Assembly (NCBI GenBank): GCA_021810735.1
Contig: JAJZIF010000093.1
Span: 1 to 10,010 of the forward strand
Origin: Acidobacteriota bacterium
Lineage (GTDB): Bacteria > Acidobacteriota > Terriglobia > Terriglobales > Acidobacteriaceae
Direction: 5' to 3'
Length of the DNA: 10,010 nt
Shown: positions 1 through 6,121 of the stretch, in pieces
Position numbering within the stretch: the stretch's first letter is position 1
How the letters are laid out: the number at the start of each line of letters is the position of its first letter
Translations under genes and position numbers: made by a program
Notes under the pieces: model-generated
Databases searched by the model: none
Told to the model about the DNA's origin: nothing
The model's input: the letters and a program-made list of their open reading frames with translations, nothing else

Positions 1-495
1 ACTGGCTACGGGCTTGTGGATACAGACCCGGCTGCCGAGTTGCGGTCCATTGCGCACGGGGCGATCCATCTTTCCAAACGCGATGGATTGCCGCATCGAC
101 TGACAATCGTGTTCAGTCGCCTGCTGGAGTTGATCGGAGAATACCAGCCGGAAGTGGTCGCGGTGGAAGAGGTTTTTCACGCCGTCAATTCTCAAACCGC
201 GCTGAAGCTGGGCCAGGTGCGCGGTGTCGTCCTGCTGGCTGCGGCAACCTGCAAGCTGGTCATTGCGGAATATTCGCCACTGTCCGTGAAGTCCGCGGTT
301 TGCGGCTATGGCAGGGCGGACAAACAGCAGGTCCAGTTCATGGTGGCACGACTGTTGAAGCTGACGGAGCCGCCGGAACCCACGGACGCTTCCGACGCGC
401 TGGCCGTTGCCATTTGCCACATCCATCATGCCCAGACCGAATTGGCCCAGGGAGCGTTTGTTCCAGAGCCTTTGATCCGGCGCAAAAAATCCTGA
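1..495 (+). CDS. ruvC: Crossover junction endodeoxyribonuclease RuvC (5' end outside window)
   Basis: RuvC is the Holliday-junction resolvase. It acts as a dimer with the RuvAB branch-migration motor to cut four-way junctions during recombination and repair. The reading frame is open from base 1, beginning TGYGLVD, which matches the family's glycine-rich segment just after the first catalytic Asp. That Asp and the true start therefore lie upstream of the window. The remaining acidic active-site residues are visible: Glu in the VAVEEVF segment (codon 166-168), and the two Asp of the TDASDALA segment (codons 385-387 and 394-396). The family segments ALKLGQVRGV and ADKQQVQFMV are also present. 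The frame ends in TGA at 493-495 after a basic tail (RRKKS), which is a normal C-terminal length. A GTG at 16 is internal and not the start. The next gene begins 58 bases later on the same strand. Family identity is near certain by motif; only completeness is limited. Confidence 0.95.
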   Translation, partial: TGYGLVDTDPAAELRSIAHGAIHLSKRDGLPHRLTIVFSRLLELIGEYQPEVVAVEEVFHAVNSQTALKLGQVRGVVLLAAATCKLVIAEYSPLSVKSAVCGYGRADKQQVQFMVARLLKLTEPPEPTDASDALAVAICHIHHAQTELAQGAFVPEPLIRRKKS

Positions 496-507
496 TTATG
501 CCGCAAC

Positions 508-520
508 TAAAATATATAAG
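508..520 (+). promoter_or_regulatory. AT-rich -10-like tract upstream of the FecR-domain gene
   Basis: The short gap between ruvC and the next gene holds an AT-rich run containing TAAAAT (508-513) and overlapping TATATA/TATAAG (513-520). It stands out from the GC-rich surroundings and would suit a -10 element. A matching -35 is poor (CTGATT at 492-497 for the 515 hexamer). This is a candidate promoter that would let the FecR gene be transcribed apart from ruvC; it is inferred from composition only. Confidence 0.3.
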
Positions 521-541
521 GCGTGTTCCAATAATGTTGGC

Positions 542-547
542 AAGGAG
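542..547 (+). promoter_or_regulatory. Shine-Dalgarno site fixing the FecR-gene start
   Basis: AAGGAG lies six bases before the ATG at 554, a near-ideal match and spacing. It decides the start of the long gene, because the later in-frame ATGs at 620 and 638 have no comparable site. Accepting it gives the protein an unusually long segment before its hydrophobic core. Confidence 0.7.
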
Positions 548-553
548 TGCGCC

Positions 554-2581
554 ATGTTGAAGCTTCAGAAGGAATGCAATCGCCAGCAGTCAGGTTTTTC
601 AGCTGTGGAAATTCACCCCATGTTTTCGCCCAGGCAGATGACAGGGTGGGCAATCTTGGCAATGGCGGCCAGCTTTATGCTGTCCACGCTGAGCGTCCAT
701 GCCATGACGGCTGCCGCGAGCGATACCGCGTCGACACCGACGTCCAACCAGACGCAGGCGTCCGGTCCGGCTGCTCCCGGAACGGTCGCGGTAGCCCCGG
801 CGGCCGTCCGCGTCGTTCGCCTGAGCGATGTGGAAGGCACGGTGCGGATTCTGCGAGACAAGCAGACGGAATTTTCGCAAGCCATGATGAACATGCCACT
901 GGCCCAGGGAACGAGCATTGAAACAGGCGCGGACGGCCGGGCGGAGATCGAATTTGAAGACGGCAGCGTCGCCAGGATCACGCCCAATAGCGCCCTGAAT
1001 CTCGAAAAGCTGGCGACTTCGCCGAGCGGAGCGCTGGAGACCACTGTGGAACAGTCGTCTGGCCTGGTCTACTACGAGTTGCGCAACGATGCCCAGACCT
1101 CCTATACAGTTGCGTTTGACCAACGCACGGTTATGCCGACGGTCAATAGCACATTTCGCGTGAACCTCGGGGCCACACCCGCTGAGTTGGCGGTCATTGA
1201 CGGAGGCGTCCAGGTCCATGGCGCATCCAATGGCTACCTAGCGGAAGTCCGGCAAAATCAGACGATCCAATTCAAGCCTTCCAACGGCTCAAATTACACA
1301 ATCGCGCAGGGTATCGTTCCTAACGGGTTTGATGATTGGAACGACCAGCGGGATGAAGAAGCGGCGAAGGAGGCCGCCAACCAGACGCCAGCTCGAGTTC
1401 AGCAGGGAGCTGGCAGCCTCATGGACAATGGCGTCGGCTATGGTTGGGGCGATCTGGACACGTACGGCGGCTGGTATCCACTGCCTGGATACGGAATGAT
1501 GTGGCAGCCCAACGGAGCTGGGCCTGGTTTCGATCCGTATGGTTTTGGCGCATGGGCGAACATGGGTGGGCTTGGCGTTGGTTGGGTTTCCGGGTATCCC
1601 TGGGGTTGGCTGCCGTTTCAGTACGGCATGTGGTCCTACGTCAACGGTTTTGGCTGGGGATGGATGCCTGGGGCATACGGTATGGGTATGGGTATGGGTA
1701 TGGGAATGGGGATGGGCGGCTATGGCTATGGCTATGGCGGCTATGGCGGCTACGGTTACGGCGGTTATTATGGCCGCTACGGTAATACCACACAGCGTCA
1801 TCCCTATACGAATGTTTATCGAGGGCCTGCCGGGTACCATGCTCCGGCCCCACCCGCTACCTTGCGGGCAGGGACGACCATGCGCGGCGGTGCGCCAGGG
1901 GTAAATATGGTTCGCGTTGGGAGTCCCGCTTTGGCTTCCCGCCAGATTGCGGCTGGCCCCCGCGCCGTGAACTTCAACGGTGCCAGGATTGCTCCCCTCC
2001 ATTCCATCATGAGAGGGGTTACCGTGCCGACTCGCAACGCTGCGCTGTATAACAACTACCCGGCCCACGCATTCCCGGGAGGCGTCCGCAATGCGCTGAT
2101 GAGTCGCACCGGCAATTTGGGAAGCGGCCGATTGGGTGGATCGACACGGTCCGGCAATTTTCGAGCTCAGGGTAGCCGATCCATGGGCAACCAGCGTGGC
2201 TCTTCCATGGGAGCGCGGGAAGGCGCGGCGCGCAGTGCGGGCGGACGGTCCTTTACGGGCCAATCTTTCGGCTCTGCGAATCGCGCGTTCGGAGCTGCCA
2301 ACCGCCAATTCGGAGCTGCCAACCGCGCGTTCGGGACTGTAAGCCGCGGATCGTTCGGGAACTCGAATGCTTTTGGGCAACATACAGTGTTCGGATCGCA
2401 TGGCAGCTTTGGAGGAGCACATTCCTCCTTCCATGGCAGTAGCGGATTCCATGGAGGCAGTATGGGCGGCGGGTTCCACGGCGGCGGGTTCAGCAGCGGC
2501 GGCGGTGGCGGATTCCACGGCGGTGGCGGTGGCGGCGGCCACGCCGGTGGCGGCGGTGGTGGTGGCCACGGTGGTCGCTAG
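554..2581 (+). CDS. Exported FecR-domain protein with DUF6600-like Trp/Gly repeats and a low-complexity Gly-rich tail
   Basis: The 675-residue product has four visible parts. Residues 1-50 hold a hydrophobic segment (about 31-49, ending SVHA before MTAAAS), consistent with a signal peptide or anchor. Residues about 85-225 resemble a FecR domain, with VEGTVRI, TGADGRAEIEFEDGS and a later VNSTFRVN segment. Residues about 255-375 are rich in Trp, Tyr, Gly and Pro, with units such as GVGWVSGYPWGW and GFGWGWMPG, like the DUF6600-type repeats that often follow FecR domains. The rest is low complexity: MG repeats (377-388), a Gly/Tyr block, Ser/Arg/Gly sequence, four FGxANRx heptads (572-599) and a Gly/His tail (631-675). 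The start is set by AAGGAG at 542-547. No sigma factor or TonB receptor is adjacent, so a classical FecR anti-sigma role is unlikely. A cell-envelope or matrix role is inference; the function is unknown. Confidence 0.85.
   Translation: MLKLQKECNRQQSGFSAVEIHPMFSPRQMTGWAILAMAASFMLSTLSVHAMTAAASDTASTPTSNQTQASGPAAPGTVAVAPAAVRVVRLSDVEGTVRILRDKQTEFSQAMMNMPLAQGTSIETGADGRAEIEFEDGSVARITPNSALNLEKLATSPSGALETTVEQSSGLVYYELRNDAQTSYTVAFDQRTVMPTVNSTFRVNLGATPAELAVIDGGVQVHGASNGYLAEVRQNQTIQFKPSNGSNYTIAQGIVPNGFDDWNDQRDEEAAKEAANQTPARVQQGAGSLMDNGVGYGWGDLDTYGGWYPLPGYGMMWQPNGAGPGFDPYGFGAWANMGGLGVGWVSGYPWGWLPFQYGMWSYVNGFGWGWMPGAYGMGMGMGMGMGMGGYGYGYGGYGGYGYGGYYGRYGNTTQRHPYTNVYRGPAGYHAPAPPATLRAGTTMRGGAPGVNMVRVGSPALASRQIAAGPRAVNFNGARIAPLHSIMRGVTVPTRNAALYNNYPAHAFPGGVRNALMSRTGNLGSGRLGGSTRSGNFRAQGSRSMGNQRGSSMGAREGAARSAGGRSFTGQSFGSANRAFGAANRQFGAANRAFGTVSRGSFGNSNAFGQHTVFGSHGSFGGAHSSFHGSSGFHGGSMGGGFHGGGFSSGGGGGFHGGGGGGGHAGGGGGGGHGGR
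1681..1716 (+). repeat. In-frame hexanucleotide tandem repeat encoding Met-Gly repeats
   Basis: Four exact copies of TATGGG (1681-1704) are followed by two one-base variants, AATGGG and GATGGG. In the gene frame this reads as six Met-Gly pairs. Copy-number change by slippage would keep the frame and only lengthen or shorten the protein. It passes directly into a Gly-Tyr block (about 1717-1780) that is repetitive in protein but less exact in DNA. Confidence 0.9.
2267..2350 (+). repeat. Four 21-base units encoding FGxANRx heptads
   Basis: Units begin at 2267, 2288, 2309 and 2330 and encode FGSANRA, FGAANRQ, FGAANRA and FGTVSRG. The two middle units are almost identical in DNA, which suggests recent tandem duplication. 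The outer units have drifted. The spacing is exactly seven codons, so the frame is preserved. Confidence 0.85.
2444..2578 (+). repeat. Gly/His-rich low-complexity tail of the FecR-domain protein
   Basis: This stretch encodes residues 631-675, made almost entirely of Gly with spaced His, Phe and Ser. GFHGG-type units recur, and the tail ends with two seven-Gly runs, each followed by His. The DNA consists of imperfect GGC/GGT triplet runs. The regular His spacing could allow metal binding or simple flexible surface extension, but neither is shown by sequence alone. Confidence 0.8.
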
Positions 2582-2601
2582 TGTCCTTTGGATACAAGAG
2601 A

Positions 2602-2642
2602 AAGAAAGGCCCGGTGAGATCGTCGCGGCCTTTCTTCTTTTT
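2602..2642 (+). terminator. Intrinsic terminator after the FecR-domain gene, possibly bidirectional
   Basis: A perfect 10-base stem pairs AAGAAAGGCC (2602-2611) with GGCCTTTCTT (2627-2636) across a 15-base loop. It is followed by C and five T (2638-2642). It begins about 20 bases after the FecR-gene stop. Because rsmA is read toward it from the right, and the left arm reads as a pyrimidine-rich tract on the minus strand, it could also stop rsmA transcription, though with a weaker U-tract. Confidence 0.85.
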
Positions 2643-2688
2643 ACGCCGAGAATTTTCGCTCACGATTCTCGTGCTGGTGAGCCGACTC

Positions 2689-3513
2689 TCATGCAGGTTC
2701 TTCAAGCGAGTTGAGACGCCGATAGATCCTGGCCATCGCTTCCAGGGAAACGGCCTCGGCTCGGATGGCTGGGTTGAGGCCCGCGTCTCCCATCGCTGCC
2801 AATATCTCCGCTGTCTCTGCAATGCGCGCGTTCTTCAAGTTGTTCGCCAGGGTCTTTCGTTTCTGCCAGAAGCATTGCTGCAAAAACCGTAGAAATCCGG
2901 TGCGATCTACCTGGAGTTCCTCATAGCGGGGACGCATTTCCAGACGCACCACGGCAGAGGTCACGCTGGGGGAAGGCGTGAATGCCTCCGGAGGCAGGGG
3001 GAACAGTTTTTCTACCCTCCCATGCATTTGAGCGGTTGCAGAGAGAAGCCCGTAGGCGCTGGTGCCGCAACGGGCGGCCAGTCGGTCCGCCACTTCCTCC
3101 TGCACCATGACCACAGCCCGCATGATGGATGCAGCCTGCGCGAACAGATGTAGCAGAATGTCGGACGTGATGTAGTAGGGCAGGTTGCCGACGACGACCA
3201 GAGGATCGTTGCCGGACAAGCCCGACTTGCTCCGTACGGTCGCCAGATCGAGTTCCAGAATGTCCGCGTGTAGGATGGCGACATGCTCCGCGTGTTTCCA
3301 GGTCTCCGTCAGGCGCGGAGCCAGAGCGCGATCCAGCTCGACGGCAATCAGGTACCGCGCGCGCTTGGCAAGCAGGTCGGTGAGCGCGCCCCGTCCCGGT
3401 CCGATTTCCAGCACGGTGCAGGCGGAAATATCGCCGAGTGCTTCCACGATGCGTTGACGCGCACTCGGGTCGGTAAGGAAATTCTGCCCGAGTTTCGGTT
3501 TTTCCTGGGACAT
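2689..3513 (-). CDS. rsmA: 16S rRNA (adenine1518-N6/adenine1519-N6)-dimethyltransferase
   Basis: RsmA (KsgA) uses S-adenosylmethionine to dimethylate two adjacent adenines in the helix 45 loop of 16S rRNA late in 30S assembly. The 274-residue protein is of normal family length. It opens with KLGQNFLTD, the family's N-terminal signature. The SAM-binding motif EIGPGRG is at 36-42, followed by acidic VELD near 58-61 and HADIL near 82-86. The catalytic NLPY motif is at 110-113, and FWQKRKTLANNL (215-226) lies in the C-terminal helical domain. I chose the ATG at 3511-3513 because it places LGQNFL at the expected distance. The frame stays open to 3732, but those extra 73 residues do not look like the family and would overlap the neighbouring gene. 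No clear Shine-Dalgarno site precedes the chosen ATG. The gene is divergent from the glycogen synthase and convergent with the FecR gene. Confidence 0.95.
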   Translation of the reverse strand: MSQEKPKLGQNFLTDPSARQRIVEALGDISACTVLEIGPGRGALTDLLAKRARYLIAVELDRALAPRLTETWKHAEHVAILHADILELDLATVRSKSGLSGNDPLVVVGNLPYYITSDILLHLFAQAASIMRAVVMVQEEVADRLAARCGTSAYGLLSATAQMHGRVEKLFPLPPEAFTPSPSVTSAVVRLEMRPRYEELQVDRTGFLRFLQQCFWQKRKTLANNLKNARIAETAEILAAMGDAGLNPAIRAEAVSLEAMARIYRRLNSLEEPA

Positions 3514-3558
3514 TGAGTAGAGAGCACTGCGTTGCGACTGCGTGGGAATTTGGCCGGT

Positions 3559-3587
3559 TTGCGGCGCGTTCAACCTGTGACTAGAAT
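3559..3587 (+). promoter_or_regulatory. Candidate promoter for the glycogen synthase in the divergent intergenic region
   Basis: TAGAAT (3582-3587) differs from the -10 consensus by one base. It lies 17 bases after TTGCGG (3559-3564), a weak -35. The rsmA/synthase gap (3514-3669) also holds an 8-base palindrome GACATGTC (3620-3627) and a small inverted repeat AAGT-N6-ACTT (3643-3656) next to the ribosome binding site. I could not assign any of these to a known regulator, and I saw no clear promoter toward rsmA. Confidence 0.3.
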
Positions 3588-3657
3588 AACGCTTCGCGGC
3601 GTGTGCTCGAATGCCGTGAGACATGTCAGGGAATGAGCACGAAAGTTGTACCACTTC

Positions 3658-3662
3658 AGGAG
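3658..3662 (+). promoter_or_regulatory. Shine-Dalgarno site fixing a TTG start for the glycogen synthase
   Basis: AGGAG is followed seven bases later by TTG at 3670. That start gives an N-terminus (MRVGLMTREYPP) that begins at the first beta-strand of the glycosyltransferase fold. The upstream TTG at 3646 lies before the ribosome binding site and would add eight residues unlike the family. An ATG at 3665 is out of frame. Confidence 0.7.
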
Positions 3663-3669
3663 AAATGAT

Positions 3670-4899
3670 TTGCGAGTAGGACTGATGACGCGCGAGTATC
3701 CACCCAACGTCTACGGCGGCGCTGGAGTTCACGTCGAATACCTAAGCCGGGAACTGGCGAAGAGGATGGATGTCGAGGTTCATTGCTGGGGCGATCAAAC
3801 GCTCGACCAAGGCAATTTGCATGTCCGCGGCGCAGAGCCGTGGGCCGCACTCAGCGAAGGGGCGCAGGAGAAATTCAATACCGCGCTCGCGGCGTTCAGC
3901 CTGAACCTGGTGCAGATGAAGACGCTGGCGGCAATCGACGTGGTGCATACGCATACCTGGTATGTGTCGATGGCGGGCTTTCTGGCGAAGAAACTCTTCA
4001 ACATCCCGTTCGTGCTGACGACGCATAGCCTGGAGCCGCTGCGGGCATGGAAGTCCGAGCAGTTGGGAAGCGGTTACGCGATGAGCTCGTGGATGGAACG
4101 TACCGCCATTCTCGACGCCGATGCGGTGATCGCGGTATCGAACGGCACCAAGGCGGATATTCTGCGCGTGTATCCGGAACTGCAGCCGGAGAAAGTACAC
4201 GTCATCTACAACGGTATCGACCTGGCGGAATATAACAAGGCGAGCGATACCGCTGCGCTGACCAAGTACGGAGTCGATCCCGCGCAGCCGTACGTTCTAT
4301 TTGTTGGCCGAATCACTCGGCAGAAGGGCGTCACGCATCTCGTCGAGGCGATTCGTTATTTGCCCGCGAACACGCAGGTGGTGTTATGTGCGGGCTCGCC
4401 GGACACCCCGGAGATTGCGGCTGAGATGCGGCAGAAAGTGGCCGAGGCGCAGGCTAGCCATCCGCATGTGGTGTGGATCGAGAAGATGGTGACCAAGCCG
4501 GAGGCGATTCAACTGTACAGCCACGCTCGAGTGTTCTGCTGTCCGTCGGTTTACGAGCCGTTCGGCATCATCAATCTGGAAGCGATGGCATGCCACGCTC
4601 CCGTAGTCGCCAGCGCCACGGGTGGAATTCTTGAAGTGGTCGTCGACGGAGAGACAGGGTATCTGGTGCCATTCGAGTCCGATTCCACGACAGGCTTTCC
4701 GTCGAACCCGGAGCAATTTGCGCGCGACCTGGCGGCGAAGATTTCCGATCTATTTGCAGACCCGGAAAAATGCAAGCGATTTGGCGAGGCGGGCCGCAGA
4801 CGGGTGGAAGAAAAGTTTGCATGGTCTGCGATTGCCGATCAAACTATTCAGTTGTACCGCCAGTTAATTCAAACGCGGCGGAACGAGGGCGAACTATAG
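3670..4899 (+). CDS. GT4-family glycogen synthase / alpha-maltose-1-phosphate synthase (actinobacterial GlgA/GlgM type)
   Basis: This is a retaining GT-B glycosyltransferase that transfers glucose from a nucleotide sugar, probably ADP-glucose. The acceptor is either an alpha-1,4-glucan (GlgA activity) or glucose-1-phosphate to make maltose-1-phosphate (GlgM activity in mycobacteria). The 409-residue product starts TREYPPNVYGGAGVHVEYL (7-25), the hallmark of the short actinobacterial-type glycogen synthase rather than the KTGGL-type GlgA. HTHTWY lies at 93-98, and the second Rossmann domain begins near VLFVGRITRQKG (209-220). The sugar-nucleotide EX7E motif is E296-PFGIINL-E304, followed by the GG(I)xE-like ATGGILEVV segment. 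The TTG start is set by AGGAG at 3658-3662. The gene stands alone; no glgC, glgB or glgE is in the window, so the choice between glycogen and maltose-1-phosphate product cannot be made here. It ends 12 bases from the convergent hydrolase gene. Confidence 0.9.
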   Translation: MRVGLMTREYPPNVYGGAGVHVEYLSRELAKRMDVEVHCWGDQTLDQGNLHVRGAEPWAALSEGAQEKFNTALAAFSLNLVQMKTLAAIDVVHTHTWYVSMAGFLAKKLFNIPFVLTTHSLEPLRAWKSEQLGSGYAMSSWMERTAILDADAVIAVSNGTKADILRVYPELQPEKVHVIYNGIDLAEYNKASDTAALTKYGVDPAQPYVLFVGRITRQKGVTHLVEAIRYLPANTQVVLCAGSPDTPEIAAEMRQKVAEAQASHPHVVWIEKMVTKPEAIQLYSHARVFCCPSVYEPFGIINLEAMACHAPVVASATGGILEVVVDGETGYLVPFESDSTTGFPSNPEQFARDLAAKISDLFADPEKCKRFGEAGRRRVEEKFAWSAIADQTIQLYRQLIQTRRNEGEL

Positions 4900-4911
4900 C
4901 GTGTCCTTGAG

Positions 4912-6084
4912 TCAACGTCGCTCGGCGCGCTCCATTACGGTCGCGAGCAAGTGGAGTAGCTGCAATTCATCCCAAATGCCTGGCTTGGCGGTGGTTGTGC
5001 CTACGTGCGCGATCAGCGGGCTGACGAGCATCTCCTTGAGCGTGTCGCGCGGCAAATCCTGTGCCAGCCACTCCATCTCGGCAAAGGGGATCAGGTTGTC
5101 CTCTCGGCCATGCAGCAGGTACACCGGCACATGGAGTCCCGTCAGATGATCATGTGGGGAAACGGCGGCCATTTCGCCGGCATGTTTTTTATTGGAGTCG
5201 AACAACGCAACTGCCTGTTGATGCAAGTCAACGACCCGCGCATACTCGGCTTGTTGTGAGCTTGTCAGACTGGCAAGCAATGTTTTCTCCAGTGCTGGAT
5301 TCTCCTGAAGGCGCATACGAAAGACGGGACGAATTGCTTCAAGGTCCGCGGGCAAAACAAAATCCTCGAGGTGCTCATATTCCAGAACCAGAGGTCCGTA
5401 ATCGTTGGGAGTTGTGCGCTCGATGTCGCCATCGGGCAGGGGATCGGCGCCGGTTACATAAAACGTAGCGACTCGATAAAGGTCATCGTGCGCTCCCACG
5501 GAAAAAACGAATGAAACCTCGTTGGAGTACGGCGGTTGCGCGGCAGCCATCAGCGCCAGCCCACCGGAAAAGCTGAGCGCCATCAATCCGACGGGTCTCC
5601 CGGTGGTGTTTCGCAGCCATTGCACAGAATCGCCAATCGCCTGCACGTCGGAGGGCTGGATGCGGTAATCGCGGCTGTCCGGCAATACCGGGGTAAGCAC
5701 ACGCAGTCCGCAGGAGGCCAGTGACCTGGCGAAGGCCATCAACCGCGGCTCATCGATGCCTCGATAGTGAATACCGGGGACAAGTACCAGGCCTGGCGCA
5801 TTGGGGGAACGAACCGGTGTGTAGAGTCGCGCTTCGACCACGCCCGCGGATGAGGGGATGGTGAATGTCCGGGTCGTGAGCGGCATCGCGGCGATGGGTT
5901 GCAGCAGATGCGGCACGGGCCTGCCATTCAGCTCGCCAAGAATGGCCGCAGCTTGTAGATACGCGCGTATCCTGTGCCAGAAGAAAGAGAGCGACAGAAG
6001 GCCAATCAGTAGATAAGCCACGAACAGCGCGAAATGTATGCGCCTGGTCCGTGGCTGGAATTGAGAGCGAGCCGAAGGATTCAC
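4912..6084 (-). CDS. Membrane-anchored alpha/beta hydrolase, substrate unknown
   Basis: The 390-residue product has one hydrophobic segment near the N-terminus (about 17-36) after a basic stretch. That suggests an inner-membrane anchor with the catalytic domain outside the cytoplasm, or an uncleaved signal. The soluble part looks like an alpha/beta hydrolase: VLVPGIHYRG (101-109) fits the oxyanion-hole loop, LMALSFSGGLAL (167-178) fits the nucleophile elbow, HGREDNLIP (325-333) supplies Asp329, and LIAHVG (357-362) supplies His360. The elbow reads A-L-S-F-S-G-G rather than strict GxSxG. By alignment to the preceding strand Ser171 is the likelier nucleophile, with Ser173 as the alternative. 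The start is GTG (6082-6084) with only a weak purine-rich GAAAGA before it; the next plausible Met (67) would remove the anchor. It lies 37 bases after the RNase J stop on the same strand, so co-transcription is likely. Esterase or peptidase-like chemistry cannot be distinguished. Confidence 0.8.
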   Translation of the reverse strand: MNPSARSQFQPRTRRIHFALFVAYLLIGLLSLSFFWHRIRAYLQAAAILGELNGRPVPHLLQPIAAMPLTTRTFTIPSSAGVVEARLYTPVRSPNAPGLVLVPGIHYRGIDEPRLMAFARSLASCGLRVLTPVLPDSRDYRIQPSDVQAIGDSVQWLRNTTGRPVGLMALSFSGGLALMAAAQPPYSNEVSFVFSVGAHDDLYRVATFYVTGADPLPDGDIERTTPNDYGPLVLEYEHLEDFVLPADLEAIRPVFRMRLQENPALEKTLLASLTSSQQAEYARVVDLHQQAVALFDSNKKHAGEMAAVSPHDHLTGLHVPVYLLHGREDNLIPFAEMEWLAQDLPRDTLKEMLVSPLIAHVGTTTAKPGIWDELQLLHLLATVMERAERR

Positions 6085-6121
6085 TCTTTCAGTTGTATCA
6101 AAGCTAGGGAAACTTGCCGGC

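Noticed and set aside
1717..1780. Repetitive Gly-Tyr DNA considered as a CRISPR or mobile repeat
   Set aside because: The repeats are short, contiguous, in frame and coding, with no spacers, flanking inverted repeats or transposase.
1289..2569. Long open frame on the minus strand opposite the FecR-domain gene, including His-Thr repeats
   Set aside because: It mirrors the TATGGG and glycine-codon repeats of the real gene, resembles no family, and lacks its own start signals. The sense frame has a Shine-Dalgarno site, recognisable domains and a terminator.
3514..3732. N-terminal extension of rsmA by 73 residues
   Set aside because: The added residues do not resemble the family and would run into the start of the synthase. 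The ATG at 3511-3513 gives the usual KLGQNFL spacing.
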